From a virus: a stretch of DNA of 64,000 nt. Below, one piece after another: positions 27,786-37,420 of this stretch. Below the pieces are notes generated by a model, which was given only the letters and a program-made list of their open reading frames with translations, had not been told where the DNA came from and searched no databases. The stretch spans positions 1 to 64,000 of the IMG/VR virus record IMGVR_UViG_3300042386_001493; one strand, written 5' to 3'. Numbering within the stretch: the first letter of the stretch is position 1; the number at the start of each line of letters is the position of its first letter. The position numbers and the translations under genes were made by a program.

Positions 27786-28771
27786 TATAATACTCCTGGA
27801 CGGATGATATTCTCTTTATATTTTTCTAAAATTTTATCTACTAATATATTGCCAGTGCCTTCTATTAAGCGATCATCATATTGAATTTTATATTGATCAG
27901 TGCTAAAACTTTTAACATATCTCTTGTAATAGTCCATTTTGCCACACTTAATATCATCAATTAACATTAATGTTGCATCTTGAATATCATAAGGAACAAC
28001 TTTATATCCAGTCTCTAACAACATAATGTAATCTGCTCCTTCTGGAAATGCAACTCCAGGAACGACAGTTTGAGTATGTCCACTATCTTCTGTATCAAAC
28101 ATGCTAATAGAATCTGAGTATCCTAATGGAATACGTGCATATCTTCGTTCTGCCCGATTTATAGAATCAACTGCCTCCATTGGATCTTTAGTAATTGCTG
28201 TTTTATCTTTAGTAATTAAAAAAGTATAGTCTAATAACTCTGGTCCGTCTGCGTTGTCTATATCATAAACTAGTTGTGCATTTTCATATACTTTTAAAAT
28301 TTTGTGAGTTCTTTTCCAAAGCGGTAAATAATCATTTCCTTGTCCAACAACTTCTAAATAAGTTCTATCATAATAAAATCCACCGACAGCAGCATCAATA
28401 ATTGCTCTTGCTAAATTTTCATAACCTGTATAAAGTGCTATGTCGGTTGCTGTGCCAGATACGGCTAAAGGTGTTGGATCTACGTATGGTCTCATAATTT
28501 CTAAATTATCTTGTACTACAATATCACCACGTACAATGTTTGCTCCAGAAGATCCACCATCTTCATAAATTGTTAAAGCATATGATTTATCATATTTAAC
28601 AAAATCATCATCTAAAGAGTAGGTTATTTTTTTACTAGCATTAGACTCAATGGTCTCTTCAATTTCTGTTAATTCTGCAACATTTTCAATAACAATAACA
28701 TAGTCAGCATTAGCATCTGGAACTGTATAGGTTACAGAAAGTGGATAGGGTGGAAGACGTAATATTTGCAT
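27785..28771 (-). CDS. Putative head-tail adaptor with N-terminal extension
   Basis: A 328-residue protein. The C-terminal part includes DIQDATLMLIDDIKCGKMDYY and QYKIQYDDRLIEGTGNILVDK, a helical bundle pattern typical of phage head-tail adaptors that sit under the portal. The N-terminal 150 or so residues are beta-rich (TYTVPDANADYVIVIENV) and are extra relative to small adaptors of about 100-150 residues. The extension may be a decoration or scaffold domain. Assignment is by position and helical pattern. Confidence 0.55.
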   Translation of the reverse strand: MQILRLPPYPLSVTYTVPDANADYVIVIENVAELTEIEETIESNASKKITYSLDDDFVKYDKSYALTIYEDGGSSGANIVRGDIVVQDNLEIMRPYVDPTPLAVSGTATDIALYTGYENLARAIIDAAVGGFYYDRTYLEVVGQGNDYLPLWKRTHKILKVYENAQLVYDIDNADGPELLDYTFLITKDKTAITKDPMEAVDSINRAERRYARIPLGYSDSISMFDTEDSGHTQTVVPGVAFPEGADYIMLLETGYKVVPYDIQDATLMLIDDIKCGKMDYYKRYVKSFSTDQYKIQYDDRLIEGTGNILVDKILEKYKENIIRPGVL

Positions 28772-28773
28772 TT

Positions 28774-29127
28774 TTATTTACCGTAATATGATGCTACCTC
28801 TTCAGGTGGTGCAATTCTTACCAACCTGTGGGTTAACCATTTTTCGGATGCCTCCTTTGAGACTATGTTGTACCCTACCTTAAGAGCACCTAGGTTATCC
28901 ATGTGTAGGTTTCTTTCTGAGTATAACGCTATTTTGTTTATCATACTTTTTGCTTTATCTGCTTCTTGAACTTGTTCTTCTGTTTTTTCTGGTGGAATCC
29001 AACTAGCCAAGATTTCTAAAATTTCAAGTTTAGTGGTTGATTCAAACAACTCTATATTATTTTTTTTTGCATATGCCTTTAATGCCATTACAGTTTTAGT
29101 CGATAATTCTTCTATTGTTAAACTCAT
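28774..29127 (-). CDS. Hypothetical head-proximal protein with SAP-like N-terminus
   Basis: A 117-residue protein with an N-terminal helical segment (ELSTKTVMALKAYAKKNNIE, then TKLEILEILASW) like a SAP or Rho-N domain. The C-terminal part (GALKVGYNIVSKEASEKW, RLVRIAPPEEVASYYGK) recalls the short adaptor or decoration proteins found after capsid genes. It has AGGAGA upstream and a TGGTATAAT motif about 22 bases before the ATG, and lies just after the capsid terminator. Function unknown. Confidence 0.55.
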   Translation of the reverse strand: MSLTIEELSTKTVMALKAYAKKNNIELFESTTKLEILEILASWIPPEKTEEQVQEADKAKSMINKIALYSERNLHMDNLGALKVGYNIVSKEASEKWLTHRLVRIAPPEEVASYYGK

Positions 29128-29149
29128 AATTCTCCTATGCTTATTTGTA

Positions 29150-29158
29150 ATTATACCA
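29150..29158 (-). promoter_or_regulatory. Extended -10 promoter for gene at 29127
   Basis: TGGTATAAT lies 22 bases before the ATG, just downstream of the capsid terminator hairpin; AGGAGA lies between. Confidence 0.6.
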
Positions 29159-29170
29159 GAATAAGAATAA

Positions 29171-29196
29171 GGCGGGTAGTTTTTACGCTACCCGCC
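29171..29196 (-). terminator. Probable terminator after capsid gene
   Basis: GGCGGGTAG and CTACCCGCC form a 9-bp GC-rich stem around an 8-base loop. The following leftward sequence (TTATTCTTAT) is T-rich but interrupted, so termination may be partial. Confidence 0.65.
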
Positions 29197-29218
29197 CTAA
29201 TATTTGATCTTTTAGATC

Positions 29219-30370
29219 TTAGGAATCAGCGCTATCTGAGTCAACATAAGCGACTGCATCTAGTTCTTCCCATTGGATACCAAAGCGTACAAATACTGTG
29301 TACTCAATTGTATCTTTCTTTGGCTTGTATTCACGGTTTACAGTGATGTCTCTCTGGAAACCCCATACACGGTTCTGAGGGAATGTCAAATCGACATAAC
29401 CTGCAGGGTAGTAAGGAACTTCTAGAACGTCTACACCAAGTACACGGGTTGTGCGTGAGTTGCCAGTTGTCTGTGCACCACCATCAAGGAATGCTTGACG
29501 ATTTGCTTCAGTACTTCCTGGACGGTTAGCAAATGCTTCTGCAACTGCATCAGCAAGTGTACCGTTGTTACGAACAATACCAGCAAAAGCATCAGTACCT
29601 GCGTAGAACTTAAGGTTTGACTTAAGTGCACGATACTTACGAGGCATTGCTAATAGCAAGCCTTGCATTACTGATGTTGAGTAGTTGTTGTCTGAAACTG
29701 TTGCAGCATATTCGTGAGCGTCGTTTCCGACTGTTCCACGAGTTTGCTTAACAAAGCCAGGCATGATGGAAAGGAAGGCATCTGCGCCTGATCCTAGACC
29801 ATTAATTGCAAGGTCTTCAATATCGTTAGCGAATGCATTGGTCATTAAGCGAACTAAATGATCTTCAAGTGCTCCACCTTCAATATTGTCTTCTAGTGCT
29901 TCAGTTGATACTTCCCAATCAAGACGAATCTTTTTGGTAGTTAATTCAACCTTTGAGAATGTTGCACCAATGTTTGTGTAATCTGGTGCGCCTTGTGCGG
30001 CTGCACGGATAACACGCTCTCCAACGTTGACCTTTTCGATCTCCATTGTATTGGCACGCATTGTAACTCTACGACCATCTTTAGCGAGAACTGTTGCATC
30101 CCACACATAGTCGATGAAGCGACGTGCTTGTTCTGGTGCTAGAATACCACCTGCTGCGCCTGTTGGGTTTACTGCGTTTGCTCCAGATGTTGATCCGAAT
30201 GCTGCAGTTGCAGTGTTACCAAGTTGTGATCCTACAGACGCTGCTGCAGAATCTAAACCAGTAGCACTACCTACGCCACCAGATACGAATGAGCCTTGAG
30301 AGTTAATCTCTGCGCCTGCTCCGCCTGATCCTGGGTAGTTTTTTTCTAGGTCTTTATTTTGTTCCGACAT
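29219..30370 (-). CDS. Major capsid protein (HK97 fold)
   Basis: A 383-residue coat protein. I take the ATG at 30370 because a perfect AGGAGGTGA lies just before it; a GTG nine bases earlier is not needed. After a glycine- and serine-rich N-terminal arm it has EQARRFIDYVWDATVLAK, the long spine-helix and E-loop region (RVTMRANTMEIEKVNVGER), a P-domain segment with VRLMTNAFANDIEDLAING, and a strand-rich C-terminus ending VRFGIQWEELDAVAYV. This is the usual layout of HK97-type capsids. It follows the protease/scaffold gene and precedes a strong hairpin at 29171-29196. Confidence 0.9.
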   Translation of the reverse strand: MSEQNKDLEKNYPGSGGAGAEINSQGSFVSGGVGSATGLDSAAASVGSQLGNTATAAFGSTSGANAVNPTGAAGGILAPEQARRFIDYVWDATVLAKDGRRVTMRANTMEIEKVNVGERVIRAAAQGAPDYTNIGATFSKVELTTKKIRLDWEVSTEALEDNIEGGALEDHLVRLMTNAFANDIEDLAINGLGSGADAFLSIMPGFVKQTRGTVGNDAHEYAATVSDNNYSTSVMQGLLLAMPRKYRALKSNLKFYAGTDAFAGIVRNNGTLADAVAEAFANRPGSTEANRQAFLDGGAQTTGNSRTTRVLGVDVLEVPYYPAGYVDLTFPQNRVWGFQRDITVNREYKPKKDTIEYTVFVRFGIQWEELDAVAYVDSDSADS

Positions 30371-30398
30371 TATTTTCACCTCCTAGTGATTTTGTACT

Positions 30399-31718
30399 TT
30401 AGTTAAATAGGTCGGTTGATGTGAGGAAACGACCGCCCCATAGGGATTTCTGAACTTTTGAGGGTTCAAACTGCACGATCTCGCCTAGATCGCCAGACTT
30501 GCGGAAAGCGGTGTCTTGTTCTACAAGATCTACTCGCTTACCAAACTCATTAAAAACTCCCTTTACATTTTTTACTTCATCAGATACGGTCTTAACCTCA
30601 CCTGATACGGTGTCAAGAGACTTACTCAATGCAACAATTTGCTCGTGAAGAGACTTAACGGTTGTTGCTAAATCGCCAAAGGCATTTGTAAGAGAATTTT
30701 TGATTTCTGTAACTGCCTCAACAATTACTTCATCAGACTTTGCTACAACAGTTTCAGTTGCAACAACTTCTCCCTCTTCTGTTTTTTCAACAGAAGAATC
30801 TGCACTACCATCGCTAGATTTAGCAAGAGCAAGTTCTTCAACTGCTGGTGCCTCCTCAGCAACTGCAACAGTTTCTTCAACTGCTACTGGCTGTGCCTCT
30901 GGAGCGACCTTTACTTCTTCAACTGCAGTGTCAACCACTGCTTCTGTTGTTTCAGTCATAGGACTAACCTCCTTTGTAATCTTAATTGTACTAATGCCTT
31001 TAGCACTATCAACTAAGAACTTTAGTGTTTCTGTATTATTTTTGTCTCCCTTTTCAATAAAGCCAATGTTTTGCATTGCCTTTCCTGATGTAGGGCTTGT
31101 TTCGTTTTCAGACTCTGACACCATAACGATTCCAGTTTCTGAATCCCAAAACACATTTTCAATTTCTGCCTTTGAAAGATATCCACTAACAACATTTTTA
31201 CCATCTACCTTTTCGATAGATACAATGTTTGCAAATTGGTTTGCAGGATTATCAACCAACGACAACTCAAATAAATCATATTCTTTAATTACACGTATAG
31301 TTTTGCTTAGTTCTTCGTTGTATGCGTCGTCCCAATTTTTAATGTTACCGCCAATAGAAAAACCTTTGTATGTTCCGTCTAAAACCTTTTCCCATGCATC
31401 TTGTGCACCTTTTGAAACATATGCTGAAACATATACTCCACTATAAAACTTCTTAACTGATGGATCAAAATAACGATCTTCTTTAAATGATACAATTTTT
31501 CCAACTGCGGATGGTTGGTGCATCTCACGCAAGTTTCCTCTAAAATTTTTGAATGCTTCAACGCTTGACTCTGTTGTTACGATGTCGCCTTGCTTATCAA
31601 TATTATCTAAAGTAGCAAAACCAGAAACCATACGACGCTCTATGTCTACTTTACCAATAGGCATTGATAGGCGAACGCTGTCGCCAGTAGTTTCCCAATG
31701 AGCCTTATTTATTAACAT
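30399..31718 (-). CDS. Prohead protease fused to scaffold domain
   Basis: A 439-residue protein. The N-terminal 160 residues look like an XkdF/HK97-type capsid maturation serine protease: the histidine in EMHQPS (H67), the serine in YKGFSIGG (S121), and ELSLVDNPAN at 151-160. The rest is acidic, Ala/Val/Glu-rich and then coiled-coil (residues about 330-410), consistent with a scaffold that the protease removes on maturation. The ATG is preceded by TGGTATAAT ending ten bases upstream with no Shine-Dalgarno, so the message is predicted leaderless. It lies between portal and capsid genes, the standard order. Confidence 0.85.
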   Translation of the reverse strand: MLINKAHWETTGDSVRLSMPIGKVDIERRMVSGFATLDNIDKQGDIVTTESSVEAFKNFRGNLREMHQPSAVGKIVSFKEDRYFDPSVKKFYSGVYVSAYVSKGAQDAWEKVLDGTYKGFSIGGNIKNWDDAYNEELSKTIRVIKEYDLFELSLVDNPANQFANIVSIEKVDGKNVVSGYLSKAEIENVFWDSETGIVMVSESENETSPTSGKAMQNIGFIEKGDKNNTETLKFLVDSAKGISTIKITKEVSPMTETTEAVVDTAVEEVKVAPEAQPVAVEETVAVAEEAPAVEELALAKSSDGSADSSVEKTEEGEVVATETVVAKSDEVIVEAVTEIKNSLTNAFGDLATTVKSLHEQIVALSKSLDTVSGEVKTVSDEVKNVKGVFNEFGKRVDLVEQDTAFRKSGDLGEIVQFEPSKVQKSLWGGRFLTSTDLFN

Positions 31719-31728
31719 ATCGTTATCT

Positions 31729-31737
31729 ATTATACCA
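31729..31737 (-). promoter_or_regulatory. Leaderless-type promoter for protease/scaffold gene
   Basis: TGGTATAAT ends ten bases before the ATG and no ribosome site is present, so initiation of transcription is predicted a few bases from the start codon. Confidence 0.6.
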
Positions 31738-31759
31738 AATATTATTACACTTATCTCAA

Positions 31760-33355
31760 TTATTGAGATGAGCGACCTTCACCCTGTGCATTACGACCAG
31801 AGATGGTTGTAGTAGAGTCAGAATTGTTATTTGTTCGTTCTGCATCTCTTTGACGATTTCCTGCCAAATTAGCCCTTGTATCAGTTGCCTGTCTTGCAGA
31901 CATAACAAATGGCTCATCTCCATCGGCTCTTTGTGGAAGATCTAACTTTTCACGAGCCTCATTTGGAGTCATAACCTGTGTTTTTACATAACGCTCAATA
32001 ATTTGAGATTGAGCAATTTCATCTGTAAGTGTTAGTTCATTAAACTTAAGTTCAAGGATATCTGTTTTTTCACGAATAATTTTATTAACAACCTTTTCAA
32101 GATGCTTTTGTGCTGGACGAGATACTTGCTCTTTAAAGGTACGATCTTGTGATAATGCCGCTGCAATTCCAGAATCTGCTCCACCAAGTTTAGAGATTGG
32201 AACCTGATGTGCAATTAGGATATCATCACGATTTTGTTTGCGATATTCTTTAAATGATCCTTCTTGAATACCGTTTTCAATTGGCTCCATCTTAAACTCA
32301 ACCTTATTGTTTTCAGTATCTCCAGGAAGTGGGATATAAAGAGTTCTATGTGATTGAGATTTTAGTCCTGTTTGTAAAAATCTAAACATCTTGTCTTCAC
32401 CGTCAGATGATAATTTTGCACCCTTTAAGGTTACGATGTATCTAGGAACTGCCTTGTTTTCAAAGTAGTCAATGTTGTATTGTGATGCTAATTGATCACC
32501 AATAAGTGATGGCATAGCAGCAACAATGTCTGGAATACCATAAAATGTATTTAATGGAGAGTATTCTTTATAGTGAATAATCTCATTTGGACGTGCATCA
32601 TTAGTCATTGGGTTTGGATTTTTAGCACCAAAGTTTCTAAAATAAACTACTGAGTTGCCAATAATTTGAACAAAGCCATCATGTAAACGACGAACACGAA
32701 CAGTGGTTGCAGGTATATGACCAACGTAGCCAATTTCACCAGTTACAGTTCTACCAATTTCAATAAACCCATTACCAGTTGCTTGAACATCTGTATAAAA
32801 TTTTTCCATAGTCTTAGTAAATGAATCATCATCGTTAAGGTTTTCTAGCCAATCCTTTAACTCAAGTTTCATTCTTTCAATTCTGTTACGAGCACGATCA
32901 ACTGCTGCTTGATCTTCATTCATTTCAAACCTAAGCATTGTTCTATCTGCAATATCAAAACGGTATCCAAGACCAACTACGTTTTCTACCTTAGCATCAA
33001 TAGCAGCATGATTAGCAAATGATGTGTCATAGAAGTTGGCTAACTCATACATGTTATATGGTGGAGTAATTACGTCAAATAGTCCGTAACCATTTCTATA
33101 TACCGTGCCAGGATTAATAGCCTTTGATCCTGCATCTACTCCAGATGGTGTAGCATTAGCAGAATCTAAATATTCATTTGTTGCAAAGTTCATTGCCTTT
33201 GTAACATTTCTTGCAGTTTTTCTACGGAAATTTTGTTCTAACCCTGTAAAATCTTTTAATGTATCCCAAGTTTTATTAAATGGGTCTTGTTGTGAAAATG
33301 GATTGTCATTTTTTTCTTGTGTGTTTAATCCAACTCTTACGTATTCTTCACTCAT
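31760..33355 (-). CDS. Portal protein
   Basis: A 531-residue phage portal of the HK97/PBSX type that forms the ring through which DNA enters the capsid. It contains NMYELANFYDTSFANHAAID near the N-terminus, the stem and wing segment with FVQIIGNSVVYFRNFG, NEIIHYKEYSPLNTFYGIPD and SQYNIDYFENKAVPRYIV. It ends with a Gly/Arg-rich tail. I place the start at the second of two adjacent ATGs (33355), which lies within the stop of the upstream gene in an ATGAGTGA overlap. Confidence 0.92.
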   Translation of the reverse strand: MSEEYVRVGLNTQEKNDNPFSQQDPFNKTWDTLKDFTGLEQNFRRKTARNVTKAMNFATNEYLDSANATPSGVDAGSKAINPGTVYRNGYGLFDVITPPYNMYELANFYDTSFANHAAIDAKVENVVGLGYRFDIADRTMLRFEMNEDQAAVDRARNRIERMKLELKDWLENLNDDDSFTKTMEKFYTDVQATGNGFIEIGRTVTGEIGYVGHIPATTVRVRRLHDGFVQIIGNSVVYFRNFGAKNPNPMTNDARPNEIIHYKEYSPLNTFYGIPDIVAAMPSLIGDQLASQYNIDYFENKAVPRYIVTLKGAKLSSDGEDKMFRFLQTGLKSQSHRTLYIPLPGDTENNKVEFKMEPIENGIQEGSFKEYRKQNRDDILIAHQVPISKLGGADSGIAAALSQDRTFKEQVSRPAQKHLEKVVNKIIREKTDILELKFNELTLTDEIAQSQIIERYVKTQVMTPNEAREKLDLPQRADGDEPFVMSARQATDTRANLAGNRQRDAERTNNNSDSTTTISGRNAQGEGRSSQ

Positions 33356-33719
33356 CATTACCATACTTATCATAGGTTTGTCGTGCTGCTACCCAAGCAC
33401 CATGATCATTCATGGAAGGAATTAAGCCATTCTTCATTCTATCTAGTTGTTCAGAATGCTCTTCCTCGCTAATTCTTGTAAGTCCAGGAACAAATACTGC
33501 ACTTCCTTCACCGTCATCACCGTAATGAATAGCAACTTTTTTTAATTCTGAAATTTTTGTAATATCACCACGCTCTGCTGGTATGTTTAATATGCTACCA
33601 GAGCCATCTGTAAACCATGAACCATCTGACTTTTTGTACACGTAAAGACCCCAATTGTAATCTTTTTCTATTACTTTGCGTCGGACATTGCCAACTTTTT
33701 TAAGAATATCGTTATTCAT
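33348..33719 (-). CDS. Hypothetical protein upstream of portal
   Basis: A 123-residue protein if started at the ATG at 33719 (MNNDILKKVGNVRR); another in-frame ATG lies at 33725. It has NWGLYVYKKSDGSWFTDGSG, a strand-rich middle and a helical acidic end with EEEHSEQLDRMKNG. It overlaps the portal start by eight bases. In many related operons the gene before the portal is the large terminase; this protein is far too small for that. Function unknown. Confidence 0.6.
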   Translation of the reverse strand: MNNDILKKVGNVRRKVIEKDYNWGLYVYKKSDGSWFTDGSGSILNIPAERGDITKISELKKVAIHYGDDGEGSAVFVPGLTRISEEEHSEQLDRMKNGLIPSMNDHGAWVAARQTYDKYGNDE

Positions 33720-33737
33720 AACCATCAGTATAGCATA

Positions 33738-36700
33738 TTATAGGGCTGAAGCGACAGTCGTTGACCAAGTTACAGCCTGATATATTTGCATTTTGTCTGA
33801 GTCTACACTTAAACCACTTTCATCATCAAATATTATTTTATTAGTGCCTAGGTATGCTCGATAGATGTCTCCTGGATTTACTCCATACAAGTTTGATGAT
33901 CCTATAACCAATGTTTCATACCAAGTTTTATTTGTTTGCCAATAGGACCACGTAAAGTTAATGGCATCCTCTGTTTTTACCCTAAGCCAAGGTCTTGTAA
34001 CTGTTCCCTGAATTTGTTGTAAATTATTTGCTTGATAGTATGCCACATTATTAAAGAGTACAGGGCCATTAATATTAATTGCTCCTAAAAATTCATCAAA
34101 ATTAAGTGCGGTAGAAAAAAATATTCCAAGAACTCCCCACTCTTTAGAAGTAAGGATTGGCTCTCTAACCTCTAGACCATTCCAATAATATTGAAAATCA
34201 TCAACTATTTGACCAGTTGAAAGACTTTTTGCAAAAACTCTTGCTCTTGATCCAGTGTCACTATCTGCTACTATGTAAAATTTAAAGGTATCTTCCTTGT
34301 AAATAATTTCAAACAATTCTGTTGGAACTGGTGGAAACTCATCTTCTGAATATCTAAGCCAAAGTTGTACTGCACTAACAAGATAATCTGAAGACAATGC
34401 CTGATTTATTGGTAAAGAAATACCACGATCTTCTAAAGAAAGAATATCTCCACGAACTTGAATTCCAGAGTCTTTTGTTAAATAAAGGTATGGCGTAGTG
34501 CCTTTATAAATAGTAAAAGGGTTTTTAGATTTATAGTCATAATAAATTCCTGAACGTTTATAGGGAAATAAGTCAACTCCAAATCTTGTTCCAACAGGAT
34601 TAAACGAGTTATCATTAAATGCTTGAGAGGCAAGTTGAAGTCTATTTAATAGAATTGGTTTATTTAATATTCCCCGTACTTTAAATTCTAAATGATAAAC
34701 AATTGCGAGATCATTAAAATCTACAGTTTTACTTGGATAAACTATTGCATTATTTACAACTTCAAACTTTGTTGTTTCCCAATTTTCATATTCATCTACA
34801 TCAATAATGGAGTCACGTAAAACTGGTTGAGTAATGGTAAAATCACTATCTAATAAGTTAGCACCATCTTCGATATATTGAAAAGTTAAATAACATCTAA
34901 CTGCAGAATCCGTGGTGTCATATTTATAAGTTTTTACAGCATTCTGATTGGCATCTTCGTAGTTATTCCATCCAGTTAGTAGTTGATTGTCAAATTGATA
35001 GTATGTTTGTTGAGTTGGTTGAAAATAATTTTGATATAAATCTGCGTAAGTCCAGGCTGAAACAGTTTCATTTTCTATTAAAGAGGTTGGTGACGGAACG
35101 CCTACGTTAAACTGTAAAAAATCTAAATCATAAAATTGATTGCCAACGTCATTGGTTACAAACTGAGCAAAATAAGAAAGCGGCAGATAGTCTTGCCAAG
35201 ATCCAGAGACGCCTATATCTAAAAAGTAAGAATCATAATTTTCTATAGGTAGTAGGGTGTAACTTGATAAATGATTAAATAATGCAATAGCATTCTCTTC
35301 TTCTGTGATACCAGAAACAGACATGTCGTCAAAAATTGCTATACCATCAGAATTAAAATAATCAGATATAAGGGTTGTATTTTTTGTTGTAGCAAACCCA
35401 ACAGAATACATTTTTCCTAAAAAGGTTTTGCTTAAAGAGCCATCTCCACCTATATAAACTTTAAGTGAATTTCGACTACCAAAAAACGTAGAGACATTTC
35501 CGCCAAAAGTTTCTATTAATAACTCTATATTAATACCTGCAGAAAATAATTGATGGGATTCAATAACTTCAGATGTATATATTACTTGGTTGATATCGTT
35601 ATAGTATAGGTTATATGTAATTACATTTTGATCTTGTTCAATTGAAAAATAATTATTGTTTAAAGAATTATAAATTTTAAACAAGGTTTGATTAGAGTTA
35701 AGGTTGTGATTACTAAATACACCGTAAAAACAATCAACCTTAGTATTTAGAATATTAAAATTATCAAAGTTAAGGTAGCAAGTTTTTGTATTCCAAGAAC
35801 TATTAGGCCTAAAGGTTATAAAGGTTTCATCATCAATTGGTCCAGAAACGCTATTTTGAATTGACTTATTATCTTCATACAGTTCGGTTAAAGTTTTATC
35901 TGATAAAAAAATTTCTGGAAGTTCGTATTCAGGAGTTCTTAAAACTTTTGTTGTTGTTGTTAAATTATCAAAAGACCCTTGTTGCCATTGAGCAAAATCT
36001 GGATAACTGTAGTTAGCGGTGTAATCTGCAAAAGAATAATCAATAAATGCAGATGTTCCTCCGTAAGAAGAGTTAATTCCTTCTGGAGAAATAACTCCTT
36101 GTCCATAAACCCATCTCCTTTTTGCTACATTTATAGGAACCTGATAAGAATAAATAGCAACACAGTCTATATCAATTGGAGTAATATCGTTATATGCATA
36201 AAATCCTAGCCAGTCTTGGCTTTTATTTGATTCATTACGTTCTTCTGGTAGTTCAAGGTTATCAGTTTCAATTGTTAAAGATATAACTTCTTCTCCATTT
36301 AAAATTAAACTTGCAGCATTTCTAATTAATCTAATTTGAATAAGCATTGGCCTAAACCATTCTCCAACAAAATGAGAAGAAAAGTTTTTACCTATTACTA
36401 ATGTTAAAAATCCATTATCAGCATAAAGACCATCTTCTGATGCTATTGGACCAAATATTTTTTTAGAAGTAGGAGAGTCTGAATTTATTCTTGCCCAAAA
36501 CTCTACGGTGTAGTCTTTATACTGACCAACTTTATTTAAAAACCCTTTTCCTGGAACAATTAAGGATGGTTCTCCGCTAGGATTTGCTCTAAGAGTTGTT
36601 ATATTTGATGCTCCATAAACTAAAGGTATGCTTGTATTTTTTGCAAAAAGACTATTATCTGAAACTATATGATAGGCATTATCAAGAACATTGTTTCCAG

Positions 36701-37385
36701 ACACTCCGTAGGCTGGTGAAGGAATTACTTGATCTGAAGTTAATGCTATTTCCGCTGGCATTGATATTGGGACAACCCCAAGTGATTGATAATTAAATTC
36801 TTCAGACCATTGACCAACGCTGACTCCATTTATATAATACAAATAGTCAGAGGATGTTGCACCACCAGTTTGAGAAGTTATTTTTATTACAACCCTAAGT
36901 GTTGTATTTTCACTGACTATTTCTGAAGTTTGTGAAACAAAAACCCAAGAATTTTCTGTAAGATTTTCATAAGTTTTTAATTTTTGGACTACACTTGCTG
37001 TTGTTGTGTCTGTGTATTCAAAACCAATAGATATAGAGTTTATGTGTACGCTGTCAACGTATATGTGAGCACCTACACAAAATGTACCAAGATCTGCATT
37101 TAAGTCTGAAAAGTTTACTAACTCTGGGCTGATGCAAACAATATCTGCAGTTGCTCCTGCAGGAACAGTTCCTAATAGTTTATTTACTTTTACTGTAGAA
37201 AATGGTGCGTCTACGTCTGATGTTTCTAAAGAGGCGGTTGCTCCACTTACCGTCCAAAAACTTTGAATATCCTGATAGTTTAAATTAAATAAACTTATAT
37301 AGTCAACAGTTTGATCCAAAGCCCATAGCGCCAGAGGATGCTCAGAAAATATCTTTTCTGCATATAAGTTAGACGGGTTGGCCAT
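33738..37385 (-). CDS. Large structural protein with laminin-G-like domain
   Basis: A 1215-residue beta-rich protein. A segment near residues 285-400 (YTVEFWARINSDSPTSKKIF, IQIRLIRNAASLILNGEEV) has the pattern of a laminin-G or concanavalin-type sandwich. A second segment near residues 620-680 (LLIETFGGNVSTFFG) may be another. These are common in virion proteins that bind polysaccharide. It is unusual to find such a protein between ribonucleotide reductase and portal, where terminase is often encoded. The gene has its own TGCTATAAT promoter motif and AGGAGA Shine-Dalgarno. It could be a head-decoration fibre or a tail protein placed outside the tail cluster. Confidence 0.7.
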   Translation of the reverse strand: MANPSNLYAEKIFSEHPLALWALDQTVDYISLFNLNYQDIQSFWTVSGATASLETSDVDAPFSTVKVNKLLGTVPAGATADIVCISPELVNFSDLNADLGTFCVGAHIYVDSVHINSISIGFEYTDTTTASVVQKLKTYENLTENSWVFVSQTSEIVSENTTLRVVIKITSQTGGATSSDYLYYINGVSVGQWSEEFNYQSLGVVPISMPAEIALTSDQVIPSPAYGVSGNNVLDNAYHIVSDNSLFAKNTSIPLVYGASNITTLRANPSGEPSLIVPGKGFLNKVGQYKDYTVEFWARINSDSPTSKKIFGPIASEDGLYADNGFLTLVIGKNFSSHFVGEWFRPMLIQIRLIRNAASLILNGEEVISLTIETDNLELPEERNESNKSQDWLGFYAYNDITPIDIDCVAIYSYQVPINVAKRRWVYGQGVISPEGINSSYGGTSAFIDYSFADYTANYSYPDFAQWQQGSFDNLTTTTKVLRTPEYELPEIFLSDKTLTELYEDNKSIQNSVSGPIDDETFITFRPNSSWNTKTCYLNFDNFNILNTKVDCFYGVFSNHNLNSNQTLFKIYNSLNNNYFSIEQDQNVITYNLYYNDINQVIYTSEVIESHQLFSAGINIELLIETFGGNVSTFFGSRNSLKVYIGGDGSLSKTFLGKMYSVGFATTKNTTLISDYFNSDGIAIFDDMSVSGITEEENAIALFNHLSSYTLLPIENYDSYFLDIGVSGSWQDYLPLSYFAQFVTNDVGNQFYDLDFLQFNVGVPSPTSLIENETVSAWTYADLYQNYFQPTQQTYYQFDNQLLTGWNNYEDANQNAVKTYKYDTTDSAVRCYLTFQYIEDGANLLDSDFTITQPVLRDSIIDVDEYENWETTKFEVVNNAIVYPSKTVDFNDLAIVYHLEFKVRGILNKPILLNRLQLASQAFNDNSFNPVGTRFGVDLFPYKRSGIYYDYKSKNPFTIYKGTTPYLYLTKDSGIQVRGDILSLEDRGISLPINQALSSDYLVSAVQLWLRYSEDEFPPVPTELFEIIYKEDTFKFYIVADSDTGSRARVFAKSLSTGQIVDDFQYYWNGLEVREPILTSKEWGVLGIFFSTALNFDEFLGAININGPVLFNNVAYYQANNLQQIQGTVTRPWLRVKTEDAINFTWSYWQTNKTWYETLVIGSSNLYGVNPGDIYRAYLGTNKIIFDDESGLSVDSDKMQIYQAVTWSTTVASAL

Positions 37386-37402
37386 AGTTCTCCTATCCTC
37401 TT

Positions 37403-37411
37403 ATTATAGCA
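37403..37411 (-). promoter_or_regulatory. Extended -10 promoter for large structural gene
   Basis: TGCTATAAT is 17 bases before the ATG at 37385; AGGAGA lies between. It lies within the short gap after the ribonucleotide reductase gene. Confidence 0.6.
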
Positions 37412-37420
37412 GGATGAAGG